A stretch of DNA of 64,000 nucleotides from CAZPWF01 sp964590725 (GCA_964590725.1 CAZPWF010000001.1:43373-107372), one strand, 5' to 3'; counted from the stretch's first letter, positions 1-9,627 are shown. Notes: a model not told the origin generated them from the sequence alone. Program-made: numbers and translations.

Positions 1-2517
1 CGTCGAGCCACTCCATTCCCAAACTTCAGCTTCTCCTGATGTCGCACCAAGACCAACAACGAGCTTGCCATTATAAAAAGTCATTGACGATACACGATCA
101 TAATTTGTAGTCCACCCACTATTAGTGCTATCACCGCCAATTTTTGACCACACAGAACCGTTATAACGCCAAACTTCGGCATCGTTCGCACTGGAACCTA
201 TTCCCGCATATAAATAGCCTCCATAAGATGCCATAGCACTTACTTCTTCATAATTTGCCAGCCATCCTGTGTTTAGTGAATCGCCGCCAACCTGCGTCCA
301 TGAAGACCCATTCCATTCCCAAACTTCAGCGTCATTCGCACCGGTACCAAGCCCGACATATAATTTATTGTTGTAACTACTCATACTCATAACTTGCTCG
401 TAAGTATTTGCAGCCCAACTTCCGTTAACTCCTTGACCACCAATCAATTGCCAAGTAGAACCATCAAATTGCCACACCAAAGCACTACCGGAAGCATCAC
501 CAAGCCCAGCATACATATACGACCCTACGACTTGTGTAACGCGAACTGAAGCAGCCCCGTAATACCCCCAACTTTTATTAACATGGTTACCTCCGATCTG
601 TGTCCATGCCGAACCGTTATAGGTATAGGCAAGCCCCGTACCAGCGCCGTCAATTGTACCAGCGTAAAGTGTCGTACCATCAATTAACAAAGCGTTAACA
701 CTATCACCTAAAGCCGTAGCCCAGCTATTACTTATCCCGTCACCGCCAATTTGTGACCAAGTTCCACTATTAAGTTTCCAAACCTCACCATCTCCGTCAC
801 CACTACCCAAGCCCGCATAAACATCAGTACCGTTAGAGGTTAGGGAGCTTACATATTCATAGTTAGTATTCCAGCTTGAACTAAGCCCGTCACCGCCAAT
901 TTGTGACCAAACTGTGCCGTTCCAACTCCAAACTTCTGCATCTGTGGTAGTATCTCCGAGTCCGGCGTATAAAGTTCCGCCAGCGTACGCCAAGGAACGA
1001 ACAGTTTCATAATTCACAGTCCACCCACTGTTAGTGCTATCGCCACCTATTTTCGTCCAAGTGGTGCCGTTCCAGCGCCAAACTTCTGCATCATTCGCTG
1101 AAGCTCCAAGACCAGCATATAAATTTGTGCCGTCATTAGTAAGCGAAGCGACATTTTCATAGCCAGCAGCCCAACCGCCATTAAAGCCATCACCACCTAT
1201 TTGTGCCCAAGTCGAACCGTTGTATCTCCAGACATCAGCATCGCTTGCGCTAGAACCAAGACCCACATACAAATTTCCTGAGTAAAAGTTGAGTGACCAG
1301 ACCGTCTCAAATGTACCGATAGCCCAGCTTCCACTAATAGCATCGCCACCTATTTTCGTCCAAGTAGTACCGTTCCAACGCCAAACTTCAGCATCTCCAG
1401 CAGTAGATCCCAAGCCAGCATATATATTTGTGCCGTCAGTTGTTAACGCATAGGCACCTTCATAGGTTTGATTACTCCAACTATTGTTTATAGATGTTGG
1501 GCCACCACCTATTTTCGTCCAAGTAGTACCGTTCCAACGCCAAACTTCAGCATCTCCTACATCCGCACCAATAGCAGCATAGACATCTGACCCCATCTTT
1601 ACGTAGGCATTAACTGAACGCTTTCCGTTCTGGTCCCAGCCGTTATTCGTATCATTACCGCCAGCTTGCGACCAGCTGTTAGCGGCGCTATCAGCTAGCT
1701 CATATGTAACTTTTCCAGTTTCGTTATCATAATAAAGCTGGTATTCCCCCTTATCGGCAACGACTTGACGCTGACTTGTACTTCCTGCACTAAAATTATT
1801 ACGATGCTTCGTCCAAGCCTCTAATGTGTTTTGCTGCGTAAGTGACAAGGAGGCCGAATCGGGCACTGCCACCTTCGATGTCGTACCATTTAAATCTATT
1901 GCATTATTGAGATTGCCTGCTACAAAACTTGAATTGCTGGCAACACCATTATTGTTATTACTAGAACTATCAGATACAACCGAACCGCTTGATTCATCCA
2001 TGTGGTATAAGGCGGCAGTGTTCGCGTCATCTGTGTAATTTAAAGCTTTTAATCTAGTTGATCCGCCGGATATTTCAACGCCGCTGCCTAATGAATAGTC
2101 ACTGGGGTTAGAGAAATTCCAGTTGTCAAATAAATCCGAGACCGCCAAAGTCTTAGAATACGACCCAAATATATACATTCCCACCATAAGAAAATATATT
2201 CCCAGAGCTATACTGTGAATAATCTTATGTTTATCCCAACTGTGCCATCTCTTGTAGCCGGCAGAGCGGGTCATGAAATAGACGTGTGGTTTTTTCGCAA
2301 AATATCTATGTAAAAGTAGGGCTGTTCTAAAAGCATATAATCGCAGACGTTTATATCCAGCGCGTAAAATACGTATAGAATTACGAATAAAATATCTGGT
2401 GGTTTTGTTTACATAAGTAACTAACTTCTTAATATGCCGAGAAGCCGGTTTAACGTTTTTATTAATCGTCAACCGTGCAGTCTTTATGATTTTTTTAGTC
2501 TGTTTTTTTACCCTCAT
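1..2517 (-). CDS. Giant surface protein with LamG-like domain and tandem propeller-type repeats (partial)
   Basis: The reading frame is open from the ATG at 2517 to the window edge (839 codons), so the C-terminus is missing. Residues 1-99 are strongly basic. Residues 100-119 form one membrane segment, so this is a signal-anchor protein whose bulk lies outside the cell. Residues about 150-260 resemble a LamG/concanavalin-type module (ALYHMDESSG, then an AIDLNGTTSKV strand). From about residue 280 onward there are about eleven repeats of 50-53 aa with the pattern GGD..N.GW..NYE.V.SL...LY.GLG....DAEVW.WNG..W..I, which suggests a beta-propeller or stacked-blade adhesin. It lies at the distal end of a minus-strand surface-protein locus. 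The function is inferred: surface attachment, possibly to carbohydrate or to a host. The domain names are my pattern recognition, not search results. Confidence 0.8.
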   Translation of the reverse strand, partial: MRVKKQTKKIIKTARLTINKNVKPASRHIKKLVTYVNKTTRYFIRNSIRILRAGYKRLRLYAFRTALLLHRYFAKKPHVYFMTRSAGYKRWHSWDKHKIIHSIALGIYFLMVGMYIFGSYSKTLAVSDLFDNWNFSNPSDYSLGSGVEISGGSTRLKALNYTDDANTAALYHMDESSGSVVSDSSSNNNNGVASNSSFVAGNLNNAIDLNGTTSKVAVPDSASLSLTQQNTLEAWTKHRNNFSAGSTSQRQVVADKGEYQLYYDNETGKVTYELADSAANSWSQAGGNDTNNGWDQNGKRSVNAYVKMGSDVYAAIGADVGDAEVWRWNGTTWTKIGGGPTSINNSWSNQTYEGAYALTTDGTNIYAGLGSTAGDAEVWRWNGTTWTKIGGDAISGSWAIGTFETVWSLNFYSGNLYVGLGSSASDADVWRYNGSTWAQIGGDGFNGGWAAGYENVASLTNDGTNLYAGLGASANDAEVWRWNGTTWTKIGGDSTNSGWTVNYETVRSLAYAGGTLYAGLGDTTTDAEVWSWNGTVWSQIGGDGLSSSWNTNYEYVSSLTSNGTDVYAGLGSGDGDGEVWKLNSGTWSQIGGDGISNSWATALGDSVNALLIDGTTLYAGTIDGAGTGLAYTYNGSAWTQIGGNHVNKSWGYYGAASVRVTQVVGSYMYAGLGDASGSALVWQFDGSTWQLIGGQGVNGSWAANTYEQVMSMSSYNNKLYVGLGTGANDAEVWEWNGSSWTQVGGDSLNTGWLANYEEVSAMASYGGYLYAGIGSSANDAEVWRYNGSVWSKIGGDSTNSGWTTNYDRVSSMTFYNGKLVVGLGATSGEAEVWEWSGST
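1346..1557 (-). repeat. Near-identical DNA repeat units inside the surface-protein gene
   Basis: A 53-bp stretch at 1346-1398 recurs without mismatch at 1505-1557, offset by 159 bp. Diverged copies of the same block recur about every 150-160 bp down to position 1. It encodes the DAEVWRWNGTTWTKIGG core of the protein repeat. The nucleotide identity suggests recent duplication or gene conversion within the array. Confidence 0.85.
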
Positions 2518-2663
2518 ACACCTTATTCTGCCTATCAAGCACAATCTATTAGGAATTATATCAAATTTTGAACAAACAGTTTATGTTTATCCACAGTATT
2601 TACAAAGGTAGATAACTAGTTCCAAGTTACGCATAAATAATAAAACCTGTGGCCAGGCAACGT

Positions 2664-5258
2664 TTATTGAATAAACTTCTTTCTATTGTTTTTCGATTCT
2701 CTAAGGAGCACCAAAGGTTTAACAATACTTGCAATGTGTTGTGGGCTAGATAGGCGCTTGATCTCCTTTTGTGAAATATAATTGCGATGTGCTAACCCTA
2801 ACAACATCAGACCTCCAAGAACTGTAATAATTATTGTGTTTAAGCTCAAGTTTTGTGTTTTGTTAGCTCCCGGCGGTTGAGCAGCATTTGTAGAACCAAC
2901 AATATCCATAGATGACGAAAGTTGACTGTTAATGTTTGTTAATTTGCCATCTTTGGCTACAACAGGTGCTGCCGTATTTTTACTTCCTGACGCATCGTCT
3001 TGCCAAACACGATAAAAATCAACATCCAGAACTGATGTACCCGCACCCGCATCCCAGTCCGCCTTCAAGAAAGAGGTCATGCCGGCAGTATTAATGTTAG
3101 CCGTATTGCCCGTACCGCACTCCGTGAAGTTAACACCATCGGAAACATCGCCATCGATGTAAAATTTAACCAATGAAGTGGACATGACTTTTATCATCAA
3201 TAGAGCATACTGGGTCTCGCTAACAGCGACACTGCATGCTGTGTTTGTGACAGCAGCGCCATTGTCAGTCACAGCGTACCAGTTAGCAGTACCTGTTACA
3301 CCGGCAGCATCACTAGCATTACTAAAATAGATACCATTTGTCGGTGCACCACTAGCCGGGACCGCATCACCAAATCCATCTGCCATACCAGCAAAGAACT
3401 GATGGTTCGTATCATGACCACCTGCACCAGTAACCGATGCCCTAACTTTCATGAGAATTGTTGGCAAGTTGTCGGCATCAAGCCATAAGTTTGTGGTTGC
3501 AGCACCTAAATCAGAGTGATACAAAGAACAATAGTCAGCTGTAGTTGTAGCAATAATCTGCGTGATGCCGTTAACAGTATCGGGAAGGCCATTCCAAGTA
3601 CATGCTCCGGTCATTCCTGTAGTCCATTCCGTATTGTCGCCCCAGTTTTGATTACCGTCCACAGCAACTTGAGCACGATCTTTAAAAAATTCGTCTACAT
3701 ACATCGAGTTGTAACCTATGAACGCACCAGCCTCTACGGATGCACCAAAGTTTGTTGAGTGATCTTGTACACGAACCAGACTATTACCAGCCGAGTCAAC
3801 AACACTCAAAATTGCCGTATTGTCAGTAGCCCCAAGACGTATTGTCGGTGTTGGGTCATCAAAGTTAAGTCCTCGATCCCAGCCCGCACCAATATTAATT
3901 GCAGTTGACGTAATGGTTGCGCCAGGGTCGGTCACGGCACCCAAAGATAGACCATTAACTATGTCTGTGCCTGCAGCGTTTGTTGGCGAAAAGGCCGAAA
4001 CAGACATAGCATTATATGTCAGGGCGTCCGTAGCTCCACCGGTATAACTAGGCGTGACTACTAGTGCATTATCTGAAGCATTAGTTACGGTTGAATTAAT
4101 GGTTAGAGTTCCTGTGCCCGCAGACATGGCGACATCCTGGTTTGCGGCCACAGTAACGCCTCCATTTGCATTAAGGACTCCAGCCAATGTCAACGCTCCA
4201 GTAGAAGCGACGAAGTCGGTGCCAGTATTTCCTATATTAGTAAGTATATTGGTGTTAGCATCTACTGTACCTGACAACGTGTGTGCACCAACAGTATCAG
4301 AAGCAGAGTCAAAGGTAATGCCTCCGTTTGCGGCCACTGCGGATGCAAAAGTAGCACCTGCACCGGTAAAAGTAGTAGTACTAGCTGTACCTATAGTTGC
4401 AGTGGTAGTTATGTTACCCTCTACAGCTAGGCTGGCCACACCAGCGCCAGCATTAGTAACTGTAAATGTGGAACTTGCAGCATTATTCAAGTCAAAGGTG
4501 AAGGCCGTGCCAGATTTCTGCAAAGTTGTAGTATTGGCACCTAGTACGATAGTCCCAGATCCTGAATCCAGTGTTAAGGTGCGCGTCGCACCTACAGAAT
4601 TAAGAGTCACGGCGGCTTCATTAACCGCCGGTCCAGTAACTTGCAAAATATTGGTGCCATTTGCAGTTTGTACGTTTAATATATCGGCAGTAGCCGAACC
4701 GAAAGATGTTTGCTTAACTATAGCTGTGGTTATATTTGTTGTTGGCTGCAGGGTATTGGTACCTGTCCAAATCTGGTTTGAAGCTAATTGACCAAATGCG
4801 GTTGAGTTTATCCCATCCAAGGTATCGCTATTGAAGGCGTAGGGTGCAGCTGTGAACTGAATTCTAGGAGTCATCTCTGCATCAGCACCAACTTTTACAC
4901 CTAAATAAAGAGGGGAGGAGTTAAAATCAACACTTCCTGGCAATGCAGTACTACTGCCTAAAGAAACCTGAAATATTCCATCAGAAACGCTAACTGACCC
5001 TTGAGTTTCTTCCCACTTACAACTATTAGCTACACAAGCATTTGCTGCGTCATTCGATACATGATCATAAATTCTAAATCTAAGTGAATAAGTACCGTCG
5101 GTAACATTGGTACCATCGGGATTGGTTAATTTGCCCTGAAAATTAATTTGGGCATTAATAGCACCCTGTACCCGAGATTGCATAGCAACAGGGAACAGAA
5201 CTACGGCACCAAATGCCGCCAATATAAAAACCCTCCGTAGAAAACTTCGCATAAACAT
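2664..5258 (-). CDS. Large anchored surface protein, beta-strand repeat type
   Basis: The 864-aa product starts with a basic stretch and hydrophobic segment (residues 8-28), a signal peptide or anchor. It continues with a conserved-looking INFQGKLTNPDGT..DGTYSLRFRIYD module that is common at the N-terminus of CPR secreted proteins. Residues about 160-480 are low-complexity Thr/Ala/Gly/Asn/Val sequence of the kind that forms beta-helical fibres. Residues about 540-760 look like a lectin-type beta sandwich. Near the C-terminus is one membrane helix (TIIITVLGGLMLLGLA), followed by a basic cytoplasmic tail. No LPXTG motif is seen, so anchoring is probably by the helix. A TATAAT -10 (5270-5275, minus) lies 11 nt before the start, with no Shine-Dalgarno site. 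The role is unknown; the architecture suggests an envelope fibre or adhesin. Confidence 0.8.
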   Translation of the reverse strand: MFMRSFLRRVFILAAFGAVVLFPVAMQSRVQGAINAQINFQGKLTNPDGTNVTDGTYSLRFRIYDHVSNDAANACVANSCKWEETQGSVSVSDGIFQVSLGSSTALPGSVDFNSSPLYLGVKVGADAEMTPRIQFTAAPYAFNSDTLDGINSTAFGQLASNQIWTGTNTLQPTTNITTAIVKQTSFGSATADILNVQTANGTNILQVTGPAVNEAAVTLNSVGATRTLTLDSGSGTIVLGANTTTLQKSGTAFTFDLNNAASSTFTVTNAGAGVASLAVEGNITTTATIGTASTTTFTGAGATFASAVAANGGITFDSASDTVGAHTLSGTVDANTNILTNIGNTGTDFVASTGALTLAGVLNANGGVTVAANQDVAMSAGTGTLTINSTVTNASDNALVVTPSYTGGATDALTYNAMSVSAFSPTNAAGTDIVNGLSLGAVTDPGATITSTAINIGAGWDRGLNFDDPTPTIRLGATDNTAILSVVDSAGNSLVRVQDHSTNFGASVEAGAFIGYNSMYVDEFFKDRAQVAVDGNQNWGDNTEWTTGMTGACTWNGLPDTVNGITQIIATTTADYCSLYHSDLGAATTNLWLDADNLPTILMKVRASVTGAGGHDTNHQFFAGMADGFGDAVPASGAPTNGIYFSNASDAAGVTGTANWYAVTDNGAAVTNTACSVAVSETQYALLMIKVMSTSLVKFYIDGDVSDGVNFTECGTGNTANINTAGMTSFLKADWDAGAGTSVLDVDFYRVWQDDASGSKNTAAPVVAKDGKLTNINSQLSSSMDIVGSTNAAQPPGANKTQNLSLNTIIITVLGGLMLLGLAHRNYISQKEIKRLSSPQHIASIVKPLVLLRESKNNRKKFIQ

Positions 5259-5296
5259 CTACAGATATAATTATATCAGATTAATAGAGATAGCGC

Positions 5297-6313
5297 TCAA
5301 GCTTTTGGTGAGTTTTTTTGTTTATTTTTTGGGGCAATAATGTCCATAGCCTTTGGAGACTCTTTGGTCTTGGGTTTCTTTACTGATTTTGATTTATTTT
5401 TTAACTTCAGTAATATTTTTTTAATCCGTTTACGACAGAGGTAAATAACCACTAAAACTGTTACGGTAAATATTATAAACTGGTAAGGAACGACTAATAT
5501 TTTTTTACTAAATACAGATTGTTGGGGGTCGCCATTGTAACGATATTGCGCCAAATACATATATATGCCAGGTAGCCAACTTTGTTGAGTTTTTTGAAAA
5601 TCACCCTTAAAACTCAATTCATTTTCTGGGAATATCGGTAGCGACCCTTCATTAATCACAGTTTTGGCATACACTTTGTTGCCATTCACAAAAGAAATTA
5701 CAGCACGAGGGATTACAGCGATATTGCCTTTGTTTGCAAGCGTCAACGAAGTTGAATCAGGTAATCTAAACATTATCTTGGGCAATTGTGGATCTTTTAA
5801 TTCCAGTTTTCGAATTGCTCCATCCTCTTTAACGACATATGTAATGACATTAATAGCTGGTTGCAGACCGATGGATTTTTGTGAATCTGTCACTTGCTTG
5901 ATAAGCAGTGATCCGTAATGTCCGCCGGGTGATAACTTATCATTATTACGCACTAACATCTTTATATTGATCGACTGCTTGGGCTGAAGCGTAATATCGG
6001 TTTGCGATAGTGTTACTACATCGGACAATTCTTTACTTGGCTCGGACGTAGGGGTCAAGCGCCCATCTTGTATATCAACCCCATACATGCCCGCATTAAG
6101 GCGAATGGTAGTGTCAAAGTTATTTCTTATACTCACCACCTCTTCGCTATTCGGGTTTTTATTACTAACCGATATGGTTATATTAGCTGGCGACACTGTA
6201 ATGCCACTACTTGGATTTGCAAAAACTTTGCCGCCTAAAAATAAAAAGCAAAATAAACAAAAAACAACCAATGACAGTTTAATCGGTTTTAGTTGAGTCT
6301 TGTTCAACAACAT
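5297..6313 (-). CDS. DUF916-like membrane-anchored surface protein
   Basis: The 338-aa product has a signal peptide (residues 10-32). An immunoglobulin-like beta domain follows (ITVSPANITISVSNKNPNSE, then LQPKQSINIKMLVRNNDKLSPGGHYGSLLIKQ). This resembles the DUF916 / WxL-associated peptidoglycan-binding family of Gram-positive surface complexes. A C-terminal helix (VPYQFIIFTVTVLVVIYLC) and a Lys-rich tail place the C-terminus in the cytoplasm. The start lies 35 bp inside the end of the upstream gene, so the two are probably translationally coupled. It is a paralogue-like partner of the neighbouring 363-aa gene. The family assignment is from motif resemblance only. Confidence 0.75.
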   Translation of the reverse strand: MLLNKTQLKPIKLSLVVFCLFCFLFLGGKVFANPSSGITVSPANITISVSNKNPNSEEVVSIRNNFDTTIRLNAGMYGVDIQDGRLTPTSEPSKELSDVVTLSQTDITLQPKQSINIKMLVRNNDKLSPGGHYGSLLIKQVTDSQKSIGLQPAINVITYVVKEDGAIRKLELKDPQLPKIMFRLPDSTSLTLANKGNIAVIPRAVISFVNGNKVYAKTVINEGSLPIFPENELSFKGDFQKTQQSWLPGIYMYLAQYRYNGDPQQSVFSKKILVVPYQFIIFTVTVLVVIYLCRKRIKKILLKLKNKSKSVKKPKTKESPKAMDIIAPKNKQKNSPKA

Positions 6314-7364
6314 GCTTAGTTGCTTTCTTGTTTTTGATAGTCTTCAGGGGTTTACGCACAATTGTGACAATTCCTGTAATAAGTATGCCTAGTAAAACGA
6401 GGCATACAATTATGAACTTCCAGGGAATTATCCAGAAACTTACCTCTGCCTCGACAGGCACGTCTCGTTGACCGTCATTATAAACCGCAACCAACTTGGC
6501 GTAATATTTTCCGTATCGTAGATGTTGCACTCTAGACCAATCCCATTTGAGAGATTTTGATTGACCTTCTTGTACTTGTCCTTCCTTTACATAAACAGGA
6601 AAGCCGTCAGACCAATCGACAGGGAATGTGCGGCTAGTTTCAGGCAGCATATATCCTCCAGCATCATTAAGTTTTAGTACGCTTATCGGTTGACTCGAAC
6701 TTGCGGTGCGCTGTATGAATATATTGCCGAAAGGCCTAACGATAGTATTGCCAGTATTTTTTAGTTTTACCGTAAAGTCCACAGGCAAATATTCATAAAC
6801 CCTTCTACTAGAGCTAAACTCTGATATTTCGAACTTACGTTGAACACCTGGTCGATCTACAGCCAGCAAGGTAAATACTGCCACAGAACCCTTTATTTTC
6901 GTTTTACCGTCGTTATTTACAGGTTCTTTATCCCTAGATATTACAATTGTAAAATTATAACTAAATCCAACTGTTTCAGGTGGATTGATAATGAGTTTTT
7001 CCGTAAATGATGCACCGGGTTCAACCATGAAAGTTGGGTCAGATAGTTTAATCCAGTCTTTAACATCATCGGGATATTCGTCTGTAAGCTCTACTTCGCC
7101 TGAGTTATTTATATTAAACTTCTTTAGATCGGCGCGCAGTTCTTCTTTTCTGGTGCCAGTATTTCGAACCGTAAACTCAATTGTGCGACTCACGCCAGGT
7201 TTAATTGCATCGATTATAGGCGAAGGGGTAACCTGAATAGAAAATGCGCCTTCATCAGTCTGGGCATTACTTGCTAGCGGAATAGCTAACAAAATAATCA
7301 GCAAGAAAAAGCTAGCAAAGATTACGCTAAAACGATGTAAAAATAAGCGGTTATGTTCTCTCAT
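6279..7364 (-). CDS. DUF916-like membrane-anchored surface protein
   Basis: I chose the ATG at 7364. A TTG two codons upstream (7370) would also be open. A TATACT -10 at 7376-7381 predicts transcription from about 7369, so the leader is only a few nucleotides. The product (about 361 aa) has a signal peptide and an N-terminal beta domain (FSIQVTPSPIIDAIKPGVSRTI, then EPGASFTEKLIINPPE) like the DUF916 family. A second beta domain follows, then a C-terminal helix (WKFIIVCLVLLGILITGIVTIV) and a basic tail. It overlaps the next gene downstream by 35 bp and appears to form a two-gene unit with it. The probable role is an envelope scaffold that holds the secreted beta proteins encoded just upstream; this is inference. 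Confidence 0.75.
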   Translation of the reverse strand: MREHNRLFLHRFSVIFASFFLLIILLAIPLASNAQTDEGAFSIQVTPSPIIDAIKPGVSRTIEFTVRNTGTRKEELRADLKKFNINNSGEVELTDEYPDDVKDWIKLSDPTFMVEPGASFTEKLIINPPETVGFSYNFTIVISRDKEPVNNDGKTKIKGSVAVFTLLAVDRPGVQRKFEISEFSSSRRVYEYLPVDFTVKLKNTGNTIVRPFGNIFIQRTASSSQPISVLKLNDAGGYMLPETSRTFPVDWSDGFPVYVKEGQVQEGQSKSLKWDWSRVQHLRYGKYYAKLVAVYNDGQRDVPVEAEVSFWIIPWKFIIVCLVLLGILITGIVTIVRKPLKTIKNKKATKHVVEQDSTKTD

Positions 7365-7383
7365 GTGCAATCTTTAGTATAGC

Positions 7384-7412
7384 AAAAGCCGCTCGGTTAA
7401 TAAGCGGCTTTT
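7384..7412 (-). terminator. Intrinsic terminator after the 343-aa surface gene
   Basis: A perfect 10-bp stem (7384-7393 with 7403-7412) with a 9-nt loop ends in TTTT on the minus strand, 26 bp after the stop of the secreted 343-aa protein. It separates that gene from the DUF916-like pair. Confidence 0.8.
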
Positions 7413-7437
7413 ATGGATCTTTAATATTTTACTAATC

Positions 7438-8469
7438 TTAGAACAATCCAGCGCCAACTACAGTAATGGTATCGGCGTAGTCCGTAGCTGCTGGGGTTGC
7501 AGAGCTTATAGCAACGTGGTTGGTCATCGTAAGCACAGCTGTATTAGCAGTACCGTTAGAGGATGCTAGAGTACGAAGTGAAGTATCGAGCCCACCACCT
7601 TGATTGGCTCCGTTTGCGAACGCGGCAGCGACGGATATCGTTCCAGTGCCGCCAACTTGACTAGAAGCAACGCCAGTGTTGTATCCCTCTGTGCCAGCAC
7701 TCAATATACTGTTCGAACCAGGAGTAGTTGAAGCAATCGTTGCTGCAGCTGAAACAGAATTAAGTCCTGTGCTGGAATCTTTAGCCCAAACATACCAGCC
7801 ATTCTTTGCGTTAGTATTTACAGTTGCGGTTCGCGGAGTTGGGCTGCTAGTAACAGACCCAGTGGCAAGCGTACCCAATGCATCCGTGTTACCACTAAGG
7901 GCAAAACTAAACGCTTGAGGCACTGTTGCGCTAACCACAATCTGATCATCGCTAATGCTAGCCGTCGCATAACTAGCTGTATCGATTACTGAAGGACCAC
8001 TCTGTCTAGTGGTTACACTGCCAGTATTACTACTTGTAGCGCCGGCTTTAACGCTAACTGCTGCAGAGTTTGTCCAGTTAAAACAGTATAAGGTACCTAC
8101 AACTAAGTCGCCGCTTGGGAAAGTTACAGTTTGCGAAACAGCTGCGGTGGCAGTATTAATACCAGGCCATGCTGATGCGCCTGAAGGCCAAGCCAAATTG
8201 GTCGTATCAACCGTCCAGTTTCCTACTGTAGTACTAACTGTATAACTAGCTGGGAAATCTACTTGAACATCTGCTTCAGTAGCGGCAGTTGCTGCTTTGG
8301 CACAAACCGTACCAGTCGTTGCAGTACTCACTTTCATCCGATCAAATCGAACGAACACTTGCGAGAGAGTTGCTGCTTGAGCGCTCCTTAATGAAATTGA
8401 TAAAATAAGAGCGACTATTACGACCGCAATGCTAACACTAATTTTGTGTCTGGCTAAAGTTCTGAACAT
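7438..8469 (-). CDS. Secreted beta-domain surface protein
   Basis: The 343-aa product has a signal peptide (residues 10-32, ending around SAQA). The mature protein is rich in Ala, Thr, Ser and Val, with predicted beta strands throughout and no C-terminal anchor. It ends in ATPAATDYADTITVVGAGLF, which closely resembles the end of the neighbouring 354-aa protein (ATDYADVVTFIASMAF). The two share a C-terminal module like those closing WxL or fimbrial/spore-coat-U beta domains. The start has a good Shine-Dalgarno site (AAGGGG, 8478-8483 region). The gene has its own terminator, so it may be highly expressed. It could be an S-layer-like or fibre subunit; this is inference. Confidence 0.7.
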   Translation of the reverse strand: MFRTLARHKISVSIAVVIVALILSISLRSAQAATLSQVFVRFDRMKVSTATTGTVCAKAATAATEADVQVDFPASYTVSTTVGNWTVDTTNLAWPSGASAWPGINTATAAVSQTVTFPSGDLVVGTLYCFNWTNSAAVSVKAGATSSNTGSVTTRQSGPSVIDTASYATASISDDQIVVSATVPQAFSFALSGNTDALGTLATGSVTSSPTPRTATVNTNAKNGWYVWAKDSSTGLNSVSAAATIASTTPGSNSILSAGTEGYNTGVASSQVGGTGTISVAAAFANGANQGGGLDTSLRTLASSNGTANTAVLTMTNHVAISSATPAATDYADTITVVGAGLF

Positions 8470-8547
8470 TACTTACCCCTTATAAAAATATATTGCTTAA
8501 CCTTATACCCTACTAGTTTCTCAAACAGATACTAAAAAAGCAAACGC

Positions 8548-9612
8548 TTAAAATGCCATGGAAGCGATAAACGTAACGACATCTGCATAATCCGTAGCAC
8601 TTGGTACAGTAATATCAGTCTTTGCCTTAAGAGTAACGGTCACAGCACCCGTAGTAACAGGAGAAGGTGTAGTTGCAATTGTCTGAAGAATAGTGGAAAG
8701 TGCTCCTACATTATCCGATACGCCATTAAACGGAGAAGTTGCAGTCATAGGTCCGCCGCTAGACTGACTAGTATTGGTTACGACTGCACCATAGCCACTA
8801 TTCGCCGATGAAAGATTGGCGGTGACGGAAGGTATAGATGACGCCCCAGCAAGAGAATTTAAGCCAGCATTGGCGTCTTTTACATATATTAATCCACCAG
8901 ACAGAGCATTAGTGCTTAATGTTAGTACGCTATCTGCTCCTGCGTTAAACACGCTGCCAGGATTGAGACTAGAGAAACTTACTGATGGTGGCGGTCCAGA
9001 AGCTGGCGATGTTGTCACACTAAAGCTAATTGTCGGCGTCACAGTTGCAACACCAGAAGTCGCTGGCCCGTATTGTGTTTCCGTGAATGCTCCTTGCATA
9101 GCTTTTACCTTAACTTTATAGGTTGTGTTTGACGTTAGTCCAGTTATCCAGAATCCACTAGCCCCACCCCAGGATGCGTATGTCTGATAATCTGTCAGCG
9201 CAAGCGAAGCAGAGATACTGTTATCTGACTTGACGTACTGTGTACTCACGAAATTATCACTACTAATAGCGATAGCAAATTTTGTATCTGAAGGATTGCC
9301 GCCGTTATTTATAACTAACCTGAGTCTGATGTATTCATTATTACTAGGATTAGTTAACGTTGGTGCTGGCGGCACATTCGCATTTTTTGTAGGTTTTTCT
9401 CCTGAATCGACAATATAATTGCTAGAGGTAGAGGTCGAACCACTTTGGCCGCCAACTTCACCATTAAGTCTATAATTAGAGCTAGACGAGCTTCCGCCAC
9501 CACTACCACCTAGATCATATGACTTAAGTGTAAAGTTAGTGCTGTTAGGGCTAGTAGCGAAAATACTAGTAATAGTCAATAATGTTGCAGTTGTTACCCC
9601 TAAAAATGTCAT
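8548..9612 (-). CDS. Secreted surface protein with Ser/Gly linker and beta domains
   Basis: The 354-aa product has a short N-terminal hydrophobic segment (residues 2-20). A Gly/Ser-rich stretch follows (YDLGGSGGGSSSSSNYRLNGEVGGQSGS). Next come a fibronectin-III-like region (about residues 75-190, ending NTTYKVKVKAMQGAFTETQYGPA) and a C-terminal beta module shared with the 343-aa neighbour. No anchor is visible. A TATAAT at 9622-9627 (minus) lies 9 nt before the ATG and there is no Shine-Dalgarno site, so the mRNA is predicted to be leaderless. It probably belongs to the same envelope structure as its neighbours. The function is unknown. Confidence 0.7.
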   Translation of the reverse strand: MTFLGVTTATLLTITSIFATSPNSTNFTLKSYDLGGSGGGSSSSSNYRLNGEVGGQSGSTSTSSNYIVDSGEKPTKNANVPPAPTLTNPSNNEYIRLRLVINNGGNPSDTKFAIAISSDNFVSTQYVKSDNSISASLALTDYQTYASWGGASGFWITGLTSNTTYKVKVKAMQGAFTETQYGPATSGVATVTPTISFSVTTSPASGPPPSVSFSSLNPGSVFNAGADSVLTLSTNALSGGLIYVKDANAGLNSLAGASSIPSVTANLSSANSGYGAVVTNTSQSSGGPMTATSPFNGVSDNVGALSTILQTIATTPSPVTTGAVTVTLKAKTDITVPSATDYADVVTFIASMAF

Positions 9613-9621
9613 ACGAGTAAA

Positions 9622-9627
9622 ATTATA
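9622..9627 (-). promoter_or_regulatory. -10 element, leaderless-type promoter of the 354-aa surface gene
   Basis: A perfect TATAAT on the minus strand, nine bases before the ATG at 9612. The predicted transcription start is near 9615. Confidence 0.6.

Noticed and set aside
1..1560. Regular 150-160 bp repeats suggesting a CRISPR or satellite array
   Set aside because: The repeats are in one continuous open frame, diverged at third positions and encode a regular protein repeat. Spacing is far larger than CRISPR units and no cas genes are present.
4054..4791. 245-codon open frame on plus
   Set aside because: It is antisense to the Thr/Ala-rich repeats of the 864-aa surface protein. The composition (Val/Ala/Pro-rich) is what the reverse of such repeats gives, and there is no ribosome site.
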